Positions 19,273 to 27,505 of a stretch of DNA of 64,000 nt are shown here, piece after piece (the stretch's first letter is position 1; each line of letters opens with the position of its first letter). The DNA lies in assembly GCF_021223605.1 (NCBI RefSeq), contig NZ_CP075175.1, positions 496,001-560,000 on the forward strand, in the 5' to 3' direction. The position numbers and the translations under genes were made by a program. Under the pieces are notes generated by a model. The model had not been told where the DNA came from, made no database searches, and saw nothing but the letters and a program-made list of their open reading frames with translations. Origin of the DNA: Paenibacillus sp. 481 (GTDB lineage: Bacteria > Bacillota > Bacilli > Paenibacillales > Paenibacillaceae).

Positions 19273-19845
19273 CTACTCATTTTCGACGCGGTAAATGGTT
19301 ATCGCAATATCGCCGTATTGTGCCTGCTTCCATACGACAAGCGAGTCCACACTTTCTGGATAAGTATGCTGTGCGTCATGCTCGACGACAACGGTGGCAT
19401 CCGGGGAAATAAGCCCTTTTTCCAACATTTCACGCAACATATCGTCAGCATCTTTCAACCGATAAGGGGGATCCAGAAATAATAAATCAAATGTCATTTC
19501 CCTTTTAACGAGTGCCTTAATGGCTCTTCTTGCATCATTGCGATAAATTTCAGCTTGTCCTTCCATACCTGTTGCTTGTACGTTGTGGCGGATCACATCA
19601 ATCGCCTTCGTATCCATATCAACAAATACCGCTTTGTCAGCACCGCGACTCAATGCTTCGATACCTAATCCACCTGTACCCGCAAATAAGTCAAGCACGT
19701 TACCTCCATCAAAATATGGTCCGATCATACTAAATAGCGCTTCCTTGACTTTATCTGTCGTTGGACGCGTGCCCGAACCGGGTACAGCTTTAAGTGAACG
19801 ACCTCTCGCCGTTCCCGAAATCACTCTCACGATATCTTCACCCAT
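19273..19845 (-). CDS. rsmD: 16S rRNA (guanine966-N2)-methyltransferase
   Basis: RsmD methylates G966 of 16S rRNA with SAM. RVISGTARGRSLKAVPG is the family N-terminus; LDLFAGTGGLGIEALSRGA is the SAM-binding loop and LFLDPPYRLKD the catalytic DPPY motif. The frame is open to 19944, but codons before 19845 look unrelated. ATG at 19845 gives 190 aa; GTG at 19830, five codons later, is an equal alternative. It is followed by coaD. Confidence 0.93.
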   Translation of the reverse strand: MGEDIVRVISGTARGRSLKAVPGSGTRPTTDKVKEALFSMIGPYFDGGNVLDLFAGTGGLGIEALSRGADKAVFVDMDTKAIDVIRHNVQATGMEGQAEIYRNDARRAIKALVKREMTFDLLFLDPPYRLKDADDMLREMLEKGLISPDATVVVEHDAQHTYPESVDSLVVWKQAQYGDIAITIYRVENE

Positions 19846-19942
19846 TCTTTGATCTGCGTTGCTTACACAACGATAACATTTCACGTCGTTTATCGTACCA
19901 TATTTCGCGTCATTTTGAAAAAGAAACCGATTTCTAAACCAC

Positions 19943-19983
19943 AAAAAACGCCCCTCCCTATTTAGTGTGGAAGAGCGTTTTTT
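19943..19983 (-). terminator. Terminator of the NAD(P)H oxidoreductase gene
   Basis: AAAAAACGC (19943-19951) pairs with GCGTTTTTT (19975-19983), with an imperfect inner stem. On the minus strand the 3' arm ends in T6, 48 bp after the oxidoreductase stop. Confidence 0.82.
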
Positions 19984-20030
19984 GCTTATGTTTACTACAT
20001 TAAGGCTATTTAACTGCCCATTATATACAA

Positions 20031-20615
20031 TTACTTCACTTGCTCGTCGATGACACGCTCTACATCTTTCAACATCTCTTTACGCGCAGCATCATCCACC
20101 AATGGCACAGCCGCATAGAAACGGTGGTCAAGTACATTCATACCGACGAATTCAAAAATACCTACATCAGACGTTAGCTGCATCGCTTTAGTCGTTCCGT
20201 TCAGCTCGTATAGCTCTGCTGCATTGCCTTGTGTCGTAAAGAGCGTTGCCGATCTACCAGACAATAGCTTATCAATCCCTGTAGCCGTATAGCGATAAGC
20301 AAAACCGTGAGAAAACACACGATCAAAGTAGCCTTTCAAAATAGCCGGCAAACCCGTCCACCATACGGGATAAATAACAATAATATGGTCGGCCCATGTT
20401 ACCCATTTTTGCTCTGTAGCGATATCTTCCGGCAAATTTCCAGAAGCGTATCCTTCAAAATCATTGCCTGTCAATACAGGATTGTAGTTCATTGCATACA
20501 AGTCGCGAACTTCGACTTCATGACCGTTTGCTTTTAATTTATTCGTTACCGTCTCCAAAATAGCGTGGTTAAAGCTTTGCGGGTTAGGGTGTGCGTATAG
20601 GACTAAGTTCTTCAT
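20031..20615 (-). CDS. NAD(P)H-dependent flavodoxin-fold oxidoreductase
   Basis: This 194-aa protein is of the Flavodoxin_2 (MdaB/KefF/NQO-like) family, which reduces quinones, azo dyes or other electrophiles with FMN or FAD. It begins MKNLVLYAHPNPQSFNHAI, has the conserved core VIYPVWWTGLPAILKGYFDRVFSHGFAY, then TTQGNAAELYE. It is a single-gene unit with AGGAGGAAG before ATG, its own promoter and its own terminator. The promoter contains a palindrome (20683-20707) of the kind bound by redox-sensing winged-helix repressors. The physiological substrate is unknown. Confidence 0.88.
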   Translation of the reverse strand: MKNLVLYAHPNPQSFNHAILETVTNKLKANGHEVEVRDLYAMNYNPVLTGNDFEGYASGNLPEDIATEQKWVTWADHIIVIYPVWWTGLPAILKGYFDRVFSHGFAYRYTATGIDKLLSGRSATLFTTQGNAAELYELNGTTKAMQLTSDVGIFEFVGMNVLDHRFYAAVPLVDDAARKEMLKDVERVIDEQVK

Positions 20616-20682
20616 TGTGTTCTTCCTCCTCGTAATTAAGCCTAGCTACATCTTCTTATGGTGAAAGATGATTCCATGCATA

Positions 20683-20713
20683 TACTATAACTGATTTAGT
20701 TACAGTAAGTCAA
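20683..20713 (-). promoter_or_regulatory. Promoter with embedded palindromic operator
   Basis: On the minus strand, -35 TTGACT (20708-20713) and -10 TATAGT (20684-20689) are 18 bp apart. The inverted repeat TACTATAACT-GATTT-AGTTACAGTA (20683-20707; nine of ten positions pair) covers the -10 and the whole spacer, an arrangement suited to repression. Confidence 0.75.
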
Positions 20714-20784
20714 TTTTTTTACCGATTTCTCAGACGAGTACCCAAGAACACAACTGATTTTTCCTTAATTTTGTCTTAAAAATG

Positions 20785-20817
20785 GAAAGAGCCCAGGTTT
20801 ATCCCTAGGGCTCTTTC
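20785..20817. terminator. Isolated hairpin, family GAAAGAGCCC
   Basis: GAAAGAGCCC (20785-20794) pairs perfectly with GGGCTCTTTC (20808-20817). It lies between the MFS terminator and the oxidoreductase promoter and could be a second barrier. The arms resemble those at 16059 and 5904. Confidence 0.6.
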
Positions 20818-20959
20818 TTGACTATAATCATCTCAGCGATCACCGTGCGGTAGATCTTTAAAGACACATATTCTCCATGTGTGTCCCCAATCCGTCCCCA
20901 ACGTAATCTTTGTTTGTCATCGATTCAATTGAAAAACCTAAGCAAGATACAGTTGTCCA

Positions 20960-20993
20960 TAAAAAATAATCGGGCGCCCCTTACGGGACGCCC
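20960..20993 (-). terminator. Terminator of the MFS exporter gene
   Basis: On the minus strand GGGCGtCCC/GGGcGCCC form a compact hairpin (20972-20993), followed by ATTATTTTTT. It lies about 140 bp after the MFS stop; nothing else recognisable lies in that interval. Confidence 0.8.
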
Positions 20994-21130
20994 TCATGGG
21001 AGAGGAGAAACCGGACGAAGAGCTTATGGGGAAACGTAAGTCTTCTCCGCGGTTGTCTACGACATTCAAAATGTCGATAATTAAAGGATTGCCCATCAGG
21101 GCCAAATTATACATCAAATGATCATTTTTG

Positions 21131-22342
21131 TTACGACGCACTGCCATTTGCACGTTCTAAACGGGCAATAATTTTGCCTGAACGTAAGGCTGCATATACG
21201 ACAAACACAAGAGAAACGCTGCCGAATACGAGCACCATATATTTCAATCCGATCGCATCAAGTAAAAAGCCTGCGCTTAGCAGCACGACTTGGAACAGCA
21301 CCCGATCTAGCATGCTGCGGAACGAAAAGAATCGCCCATGAAAGTCCTTCGGAATCGCGGTTTGCATATACGTTGAGAACAATGGGAAAAAGCAGCCCAT
21401 CGCAAAGCCAAATAGCCCGAACGCTAGCAAGGACATCACTTTAATATCTGCAAAGAACAACAGCATTTGGGCAATCGCCATAAAAAAGGCGAACACAAAC
21501 AGCATGTTCAGCAATTTATGTTTGCCTGAAACGCGTTTTACTAAAAAGGCGGCAACAATAAACGCAATTCCCTCAACCGCATACAAAAGACCTTTAATTT
21601 GCGGATCATTTTGCAGTTCGCTAATGTTGATAACCATCAAATTAAAGCTACCGATAAACAAAGTGGGCACAATGCCAATACAAAGCATCATAATAACAAC
21701 TGGCATTCCTTTTAAAATCGGCCATATTTCTTTAAAGCTACCGCTACCTTTTCCTTTTCGCTGCGCCCCTTCTGCCGCTGGTGTCTCTTCGATGTCTAAA
21801 AAGAATGTTGATATCAACAATATCACATACATCCCAAACGAAATGACATACAGCTCAGACAAACTGATCGTGACGAGCAGGATGCCCGCTAAAGTTGTAC
21901 CTAGTATCCGAGCCAAAGTTCCTACATTTACATGGACACCATTCAGTGTTAACAAATCTTTTTCGTTAACGATACGAGGAATGACGGCTTGTAACGCCGG
22001 AAAATAAAAGCTAGAGGCGATTTGCAAACTAATCGCAAACATGACCATCCACCATACGGAATCCATCCCGATGGCCAAGAACATAAAGCAAACGCTGATG
22101 AGACGACCGAATCCTGCATAAATGAGCACTTTCTTTTTTGAATAGGAATCAATTATTTTTCCCGCAAAAGGCCCAGCTAACACCCCCGCTAACAATCCCA
22201 CAAATAATACTAACGATTTCATAAAATCAGATGGAATATGCCGCTGCATAAATTCAAGATTGGCGATGATCGATGACCACAAGCCTAAACCAGCGAAAAA
22301 TTCGCCCCCTAACAAGATCCAAACGTTGCGATTACTCCACAT
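21131..22342 (-). CDS. MFS efflux transporter (MFS_3-like)
   Basis: This 403-aa protein has twelve predicted helices. The N-terminal half shows GPFAGKIIDSYSKKKVLIYAG, matching the cytoplasmic loop 2-3 motif of major-facilitator exporters. A basic loop at about 190-210 (EGAQRKGKGSGSFKE) separates the halves. It resembles macrolide/siderophore exporters such as EntS-like proteins, but the substrate cannot be read from sequence. ATG at 22342 is taken as start; a TTG two codons upstream is possible. It is a monocistronic unit between repeats and a terminator. Confidence 0.82.
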   Translation of the reverse strand: MWSNRNVWILLGGEFFAGLGLWSSIIANLEFMQRHIPSDFMKSLVLFVGLLAGVLAGPFAGKIIDSYSKKKVLIYAGFGRLISVCFMFLAIGMDSVWWMVMFAISLQIASSFYFPALQAVIPRIVNEKDLLTLNGVHVNVGTLARILGTTLAGILLVTISLSELYVISFGMYVILLISTFFLDIEETPAAEGAQRKGKGSGSFKEIWPILKGMPVVIMMLCIGIVPTLFIGSFNLMVINISELQNDPQIKGLLYAVEGIAFIVAAFLVKRVSGKHKLLNMLFVFAFFMAIAQMLLFFADIKVMSLLAFGLFGFAMGCFFPLFSTYMQTAIPKDFHGRFFSFRSMLDRVLFQVVLLSAGFLLDAIGLKYMVLVFGSVSLVFVVYAALRSGKIIARLERANGSAS

Positions 22343-22477
22343 GATCAATTGTCCCCGATTCTTTTATACATGTCGTGTTTATGTATTTTTCAATATCATA
22401 GCAGTTCTGAAAATGGGCAGCAACAAAAAGAATACGTACATTTGTTTGCATCAGTTTTCACAATTGATCGCGAAAAA

Positions 22478-22505
22478 GCCGCAAACATAACATTGGTTTT
22501 GCGGC
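22478..22505 (-). terminator. Terminator of the GAF-protein gene
   Basis: GCCGCAAA (22478-22485) pairs with TTTGCGGC (22498-22505), followed on the minus strand by T5. The degenerate repeat lies between this hairpin and the stop codon. Confidence 0.82.
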
Positions 22506-22510
22506 TCGGA

Positions 22511-22610
22511 TCGGTTTGATTTGGTTTAAATTGATTTGGTTTGATTTGGTTTGAATTGGTTTTATTCGGTTCAGTTTAGTTCGATTCTGTTCAATTCGGC
22601 TCAAATCGCC
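22511..22610. repeat. Degenerate pentamer/decamer repeat (TTGGTTTGAT)
   Basis: About ten consecutive ten-base blocks are variants of TTGGT plus TTGAT. They are near-perfect at 22511-22560 and decay towards 22610. The composition and five-base sub-period recall the repeat at 15871. It lies just after the GAF-protein stop. Confidence 0.8.
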
Positions 22611-22640
22611 CTATACAACGACATACAGTGATATGCAACG

Positions 22641-23456
22641 TTAAACCCTTCTATCCGCGCTAATGAGATCCGGCTCTTGCACGCCATTCGCTTGCGACCA
22701 GCGGACAAAAGCCGCCACATGCTCAGCTATAACACCAGTCGCCACAGCCGCATACATTTCGCCAATCGTACGGCATGATTCGCTAAATGGCTGCAAACCA
22801 TCCATCGTCAGCACCCCATATTCGCCAAGTGGAATCGAAATAAGCGAGCGATACGGACTTTTTGACTCGACATTCCGCTCCCAGTCTTCATCTTTTGTCA
22901 CATCCACACATTGAATGACCACTTGCTTGCGGAATGAGCGACCTGCGATCGAACGATCGACGTGCAACTGACGCTCACCTACGTAGTGCTTGGGAAAGCC
23001 AGCGGACGCAAATCGCAGCGTCAACATTTGCTCAGTAGCTAGCCAGACACCGCAGCGATGATGCCCACCCGGTGACGCTTTCATGTCAACGGCTAGCATA
23101 TCAAGCATCCGCTGCATCAAGAATGTCGACTCGTTCAACACGGCATACGGATCTGCCAGCGCTCTTAGATCGTTCAGCGCATCTACAAATGGCTTCATGT
23201 TTCGCAACGCGGATAATGACTGCTGCGCCGTTTGCTCTGTTGCCGCATGCGCTTCCCGCAGTTCATCAACACGCGTCTGCATCGTCAAGGTTCGGTCTTC
23301 GCGGTTCATAATGTCGCTAATCATTTCGCTAAATTTCTTGTTAATGTACAACGTTTTAATGAAATAGAACGCAATCCCTACCGCAATGACGATGGCAAAT
23401 AAGTGAAACGCCCATGGTGGTAGCTTGTCGAGCGCCACTCTTATCATAGCTTCCAT
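22641..23456 (-). CDS. Membrane-anchored GAF-domain protein
   Basis: This 271-aa protein of unknown role has one N-terminal membrane helix (PWAFHLFAIVIAVGIAFYFI). A cytoplasmic coiled coil of about 60 residues follows, then a GAF-like sensory domain (roughly 95-255; HHRCGVWLATEQMLTLRFASAGF ... SLISIPLGEYGVLTMDGLQPFSE). No kinase, GGDEF, HD or HTH domain follows, so it would signal through a partner. Start M at 23456 with GGGAAGG upstream; the frame extends 11 codons further. It is a single gene with its own terminator. Confidence 0.75.
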   Translation of the reverse strand: MEAMIRVALDKLPPWAFHLFAIVIAVGIAFYFIKTLYINKKFSEMISDIMNREDRTLTMQTRVDELREAHAATEQTAQQSLSALRNMKPFVDALNDLRALADPYAVLNESTFLMQRMLDMLAVDMKASPGGHHRCGVWLATEQMLTLRFASAGFPKHYVGERQLHVDRSIAGRSFRKQVVIQCVDVTKDEDWERNVESKSPYRSLISIPLGEYGVLTMDGLQPFSESCRTIGEMYAAVATGVIAEHVAAFVRWSQANGVQEPDLISADRRV

Positions 23457-23579
23457 ATGCCTTCCCTCGCTTTCCCGCATCCCTATCATGAATCTTAGTA
23501 CATGCTTATGTGCAGTCGAAGGCGAACATTCATTCTTTTACACTTTTTTCTCATCATTTTACAAAAAAATCACAAAAAA

Positions 23580-23613
23580 ACCGTCCGCTCTTCATGTTCG
23601 AAGAATGGACGGT
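23580..23613 (-). terminator. Terminator of the YitT-like gene
   Basis: ACCGTCC/GGACGGT with inner CTTC/GAAG pairs; on the minus strand it is followed by TTTTTTGTGATTTTTTTG, eight bases past the stop. Confidence 0.9.
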
Positions 23614-23620
23614 CCTTATG

Positions 23621-24283
23621 TTAACCATGTTGCTGCACCGTAGCTGTCGTTGCAGGACGTACCTTTACAGGCTTCGTTTCCACCTGTTGCGGTATACCTG
23701 CTTGCACAGTCCATGTAATGACTTTACCCGCAATGCTGACCGCCAAAATTGTATAAAGCGTGTCTGCCAGCGGCAAATAAAACATCGAAATCAGCAATAC
23801 CGCTATATCAAATATAATAAACACTGTACCTACACTCAAACGTGTGACACGGCTCAAAAATAGCGCCATAATATCGTCGCCACCTGTTGCTCCGCCGGAT
23901 CGCAGCACGATTCCTGCTGCCAAACCTGTCAATAAACCGGACGTTACCGCAGCCAGTACCATGTTCTCACCAAAATTCATAACTAGCGGCGAAAATCGCT
24001 CAAACAGGTCGTATGATAATGAAAATACCCCTGCCGCAATCGCCGTGTTCATAATGAACGTCCGCCCTTTCAAAAACCAGGCAGCAATAAATATCGGAAT
24101 GTCTAGCAACAAGACTGTTAACGCAGGCGACCAATCGAATACATACTTTCCGAGTAAAGCCAGCCCTACAAAACCACCTTCAGCCAAGTTGTTCTGAAAA
24201 TTAATATGATAGTAACTAAAAGCAAGCAATACTGCTCCAAAAATCATCCAAATAACATTACGTAACTGTTCTTTTTTCCTCAT
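23621..24283 (-). CDS. YitT/YczE-family membrane protein
   Basis: This 220-aa protein has five or six transmembrane helices. The signature NNLAEGGFVGLALL near the N-terminus and VLRSGGATGGDDIMALFL in the second half identify the YitT (DUF161) family. The C-terminal DUF2179 cytoplasmic domain of many YitT proteins is missing; the protein ends in a short Val/Thr-rich tail (KPVKVRPATTATVQQHG), giving the YczE-like length. Molecular function is unknown for the family. It has an unusually long upstream region. Confidence 0.85.
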   Translation of the reverse strand: MRKKEQLRNVIWMIFGAVLLAFSYYHINFQNNLAEGGFVGLALLGKYVFDWSPALTVLLLDIPIFIAAWFLKGRTFIMNTAIAAGVFSLSYDLFERFSPLVMNFGENMVLAAVTSGLLTGLAAGIVLRSGGATGGDDIMALFLSRVTRLSVGTVFIIFDIAVLLISMFYLPLADTLYTILAVSIAGKVITWTVQAGIPQQVETKPVKVRPATTATVQQHG

Positions 24284-24796
24284 CCTTATAACCCCTCGTC
24301 GCTCTTAAATTTGTCCTTCGACCGACGGCAAGGTATAGAAATGAGGACTTGGTCCTTCGAATCATCAAGTTCACTCTTCCTTCGCAGTCAGTCTTTACGT
24401 ATGGCAGCATTCAGCCATCTGCGAGAGGAAGCTAGATGTAAGAGAGATCATAACGTTTCCAGATTGTCCTTTGGGGATTCATCCTTCGGGGACGCATTGG
24501 TATCCTGATCCTTTCCTTAAGTTATTTGTGCACCCTAGTATATGACTGGTACACCCTTGTTTGTATTATATCACAATGTATATGTCCGCAGAACTCGGCT
24601 CATTCATCAAAAATCGGCGCGGAACGCGTTCCTCCACGTTTATATGGTATAAAGCCTGACTCACACCACGTTTGCTCACTACCCTCCCTGTTTTGCTCTA
24701 AAATGCTACCTCATCGGTGATCTTTACAAATTCGATAAATGCTGGTAACTCCTGATTGTCACGAATATCTCACATTTGATGTGCGCTGAATCACTT
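24284..24796. other. Gene-free spacer between yitT-like gene and hmp
   Basis: About 500 bp without a convincing gene. The part nearest the yitT-like gene holds four or five scattered variants of GTCCTTCGA (near 24315, 24350, 24370, 24465 and 24480). A minus-strand TATAAT occurs at about 24567-24572 without a good -35. I recognise no riboswitch. Confidence 0.5.
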
Positions 24797-24812
24797 TGTG
24801 ACTTAGCTCACA
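24797..24812. promoter_or_regulatory. FNR/CRP-type palindrome upstream of hmp
   Basis: TGTGA-CTTAGC-TCACA is a perfect TGTGA-N6-TCACA site, centred about 211 bp before the hmp start. No strong promoter hexamers could be placed around it, so its target direction and sign are open. Confidence 0.7.
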
Positions 24813-25015
24813 ACAGTACACTATGACTTGTAAACGCTCGTCATTCTCGTTGGTTTCGGCGTTTCAGAGTTTCGGAGTTCCGGCACGGCACTCCAATTTT
24901 GTTATACACTTTATTTACACAAACATGCTTACTACCTTAGATGTGAACAACTAACCATTCATAGCTTAATCCAACCTACACCTACTCGATGTAAAATGGA
25001 AAGGATGAAATGAAC

Positions 25016-26290
25016 ATGTTATCTCAACAGACGATCGAAATTGTAAAATCTACTGCACCTGTATTAGCTGAACACGGACAACACATTACGAAACGGTTCT
25101 ACGAAATGTTGTTTACGAACCACCCCGAGCTGCTGAACATATTCAACCATATGAATCAGCGCGAGGGGCGCCAGTCTGCGGCACTTGCCAATGCGGTATA
25201 TGCAGCAGCAGTGAACATTGATCGCTTGGAGACGATTATTCCAGTTGTCAAACAAATCGGACACAAGCACCGCGCCTTAAACGTAAAGCCGGAGCATTAT
25301 CCGATCGTCGGCAACTATTTGTTGCTAGCGATTAAAGATGTACTTGGCGAGGCTGCAACGGACGATATTATTGCCGCTTGGGGTGAGGCATACGGCGTTA
25401 TCGCAAATGCGTTTATTTCTGTGGAGGAAGACATGTATACGGAGGCCAAGCAGCAAGCAGGTGGCTGGGAAGGCTTCCGCCGCTTCATTGTAGATCGCAA
25501 AGTGAAGGAAAGCGACGTGATTACATCCTTCTACTTGCAAGCCGAAGATGGCGGTGCTATTGCAGCGTTTGAGCCAGGGCAATATTTGACGGTACGCGTG
25601 CAGCCTGCGGGCCATCCTAACACGCATTTGCGTCATTATAGCTTGTCTGATGCATCTGGCAAAGACATGTACCGCATTAGCGTCAAACGTGAAGCGGGCA
25701 TAATCACTAACGATAGCAGTGCAGCTCAAGGAACTGGCACAGAAGTAGGAGATAGTGGAATGCCGACTCATGGTGTCGTCTCGTGCTATTTGCACGACGC
25801 TGTGCAAGTAGGCGACGTGCTAGAAGCAAGCGCTCCTGCGGGTGAATTTACGTTGCAGCAAGGGATAGATACACCTGTCGTGCTATTAAGCGGCGGCGTA
25901 GGTGCCACCCCGCTAGTCAGCATGCTGCACACGCTCGTATCCCAAGAGCCTGCGCGGCAAGTACACTATGTCCACGCTGCACGAAACGGCAGCGCGCATG
26001 CTTTCCGCGAGGAAGTAGGCAACGTTGCAGCGCTACAGCGCCAAGTGCAAAGCTTCGTCTGCTATGATCATCCAGAATCAGACGACAACTGCGACCATCA
26101 GGGCTTTATCGATGCTACGTGGCTACAAGCAGTAATTCCGTCCGACGTTTGGTCGTCAGCCGATGTTTATTTTTGCGGTCCCGTTCCGTTTATGCGGGCG
26201 ATGTATCGCGTGTTAAAACAACTTGGCGTCAGCACTGACCGTATTCACTATGAATTTTTCGGTCCAGCCAGCGCGATAGAGGAAGTATAA
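25016..26290 (+). CDS. hmp: Flavohaemoglobin / nitric oxide dioxygenase
   Basis: Hmp oxidises NO to nitrate with O2 and NAD(P)H (424 aa). The globin domain has Tyr29 (RFYEML) and proximal His85 (GHKHRAL); this numbering equals that of E. coli Hmp and supports ATG 25016 over 25010. The ferredoxin-reductase part has RHYSLSD (FAD), GGVGATPLVSML (NAD(P)H) and FCGPVPFM. A Ser/Thr/Gly-rich insert (NDSSAAQGTGTEVGDSGMP, about 230) lengthens an FAD-domain loop. AAAGGATG precedes the start; a terminator follows. Confidence 0.96.
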   Translation: MLSQQTIEIVKSTAPVLAEHGQHITKRFYEMLFTNHPELLNIFNHMNQREGRQSAALANAVYAAAVNIDRLETIIPVVKQIGHKHRALNVKPEHYPIVGNYLLLAIKDVLGEAATDDIIAAWGEAYGVIANAFISVEEDMYTEAKQQAGGWEGFRRFIVDRKVKESDVITSFYLQAEDGGAIAAFEPGQYLTVRVQPAGHPNTHLRHYSLSDASGKDMYRISVKREAGIITNDSSAAQGTGTEVGDSGMPTHGVVSCYLHDAVQVGDVLEASAPAGEFTLQQGIDTPVVLLSGGVGATPLVSMLHTLVSQEPARQVHYVHAARNGSAHAFREEVGNVAALQRQVQSFVCYDHPESDDNCDHQGFIDATWLQAVIPSDVWSSADVYFCGPVPFMRAMYRVLKQLGVSTDRIHYEFFGPASAIEEV

Positions 26291-26361
26291 AACACTTCTA
26301 GTTAAACTATTATATAGGCTCCTGCATACGGAAATTGAAATGATTACATGCGGAAGTCGTT

Positions 26362-26466
26362 ATGACGGCAGTTCAATCCGTCCAAGCAGCTCAATCAACT
26401 CAACCCGCTCCACCTGTTCCACAGCACCAACAAGTGCTGTATCAAGCGATTGCACTTCTTATGTAA
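26362..26466 (+). CDS. Possible 34-aa Gln/Pro-rich small protein
   Basis: An ATG with a weak GGAAG five bases upstream opens a frame encoding a Gln/Ala/Pro-rich peptide that starts MTAVQSVQAAQS and ends in a hydrophobic tail. It lies between the hmp stop and the terminator at 26484, so it would be cotranscribed with hmp. I recognise no family; it may be chance. Confidence 0.25.
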   Translation: MTAVQSVQAAQSTQPAPPVPQHQQVLYQAIALLM

Positions 26467-26483
26467 GTTAATTTCTCATACGA

Positions 26484-26532
26484 AAACCCGCAAATTGTGC
26501 ACATGTAAAAAAAGTGCCTGTTTTGCGGGTTT
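26484..26532. terminator. Terminator between hmp and cotJC
   Basis: AAACCCGCAAA (26484-26494) pairs perfectly with TTTGCGGGTTT (26522-26532) around a 27-base loop. It lies between convergent genes. Confidence 0.85.
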
Positions 26533-26608
26533 CATGCTGAAGTTCTGAAATTTTGAGATTTTGAAATTCTAAAGTTCGAAGTCTCTACTCTAACGTGCAA
26601 AAAATCGA

Positions 26609-27178
26609 TCAAAATACCTTTTTTGCTCCCATATCCTCCTTCACAATTTCAACGGCCTCACGGAATCGTAGCGCATGCACAATTTCTCGCTCCCGTAAAA
26701 ATTTCAAACTATCCTGCAAATCAACATCGTCTGTCATATCAATCAGCCACTGATAGGTCGCGCGTGCTTTTTCTTCAGCTGCAATATCTTCGTATAAATC
26801 TGCCAAAGGATCTCCTTTGGCTTGTATGTATGCCGCAGTCCACGGCACTCCTGCGGCGTTACTATAGAACAACGCTCGGTCATGGGACACAAAATGGGCG
26901 TCCAAGCCTGCCGCCTTCAACTGCTCCACCGTTGCATCCTTCGTGAGTTTATACACCATCGTCGCAATCATCTCTAAGTGCGCAAATTCCTCCGTCCCGA
27001 TATCCGTCAGCAAACCGATAACTTTTTCAGGTATCGTATACCGCTGATTCAAATAACGCAGAGCCGCAGCCAACTCACCGTCTGCACCGCCGTACTGCTC
27101 CAACAGCAGCTTCGCCATATGCGGGTCACATTTGCTGACGCGTACGGGATACTGGAGCTTTTTTTCATACACCCACAA
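26609..27178 (-). CDS. cotJC: Spore coat protein CotJC, Mn-catalase-like
   Basis: This 189-aa protein, the family's usual length, is homologous to dimanganese catalases. Its four-helix bundle has Glu/His metal-ligand motifs in IGTEEFAHLEMIATM and DIAAEEKARATYQWLI plus REREIVHALRF. In B. subtilis CotJC is assembled in the inner coat with CotJA. It is the last gene of cotJABC, 54 bp after cotJB. Confidence 0.95.
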   Translation of the reverse strand: MWVYEKKLQYPVRVSKCDPHMAKLLLEQYGGADGELAAALRYLNQRYTIPEKVIGLLTDIGTEEFAHLEMIATMVYKLTKDATVEQLKAAGLDAHFVSHDRALFYSNAAGVPWTAAYIQAKGDPLADLYEDIAAEEKARATYQWLIDMTDDVDLQDSLKFLREREIVHALRFREAVEIVKEDMGAKKVF

Positions 27179-27232
27179 TTACAGTTCCCCCATTTCTCAT
27201 TAGAACGATCATTCATTGCTCGACTCACCTGC

Positions 27233-27505
27233 TTACACTTGCCACGGCCAGGGCACTTCCGCCCACGTCCATGGACACCCCGAGTAATCACGACCGAAAT
27301 TTTGCAGTGGACCATAACGCTCTACATACACCTTCGCAAGCTTCGTTCTCTCTTGTACGTAATGGTTAAATTGCTGAATCGCTTGAACGTCCTGTGGATG
27401 CGTATCCAAATACAGATTCAGCTCCAACAGGGTAAAATCAACCTCTTGCAGCTGTAGGAGCAACTGATAGTATTCTGGTGTTTGAAAAGGACTCGCGCTA
27501 CTCAT
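27233..27505 (-). CDS. cotJB: Spore coat-associated protein CotJB
   Basis: This 90-aa protein has the family pattern YYQLLLQLQEVDFTLLELNLYLDTHP and the aromatic C-terminus DYSGCPWTWAEVPWPWQV. It has no known catalytic role. Its ATG overlaps the cotJA stop by four bases (ATGA), indicating coupled translation. Confidence 0.94.
   Translation of the reverse strand: MSSASPFQTPEYYQLLLQLQEVDFTLLELNLYLDTHPQDVQAIQQFNHYVQERTKLAKVYVERYGPLQNFGRDYSGCPWTWAEVPWPWQV

Noticed and set aside
20938..21147. Possible 69-aa minus-strand ORF after the MFS gene
   Set aside because: It contains the MFS terminator hairpin inside its frame, has no ribosome site and overlaps the MFS end.
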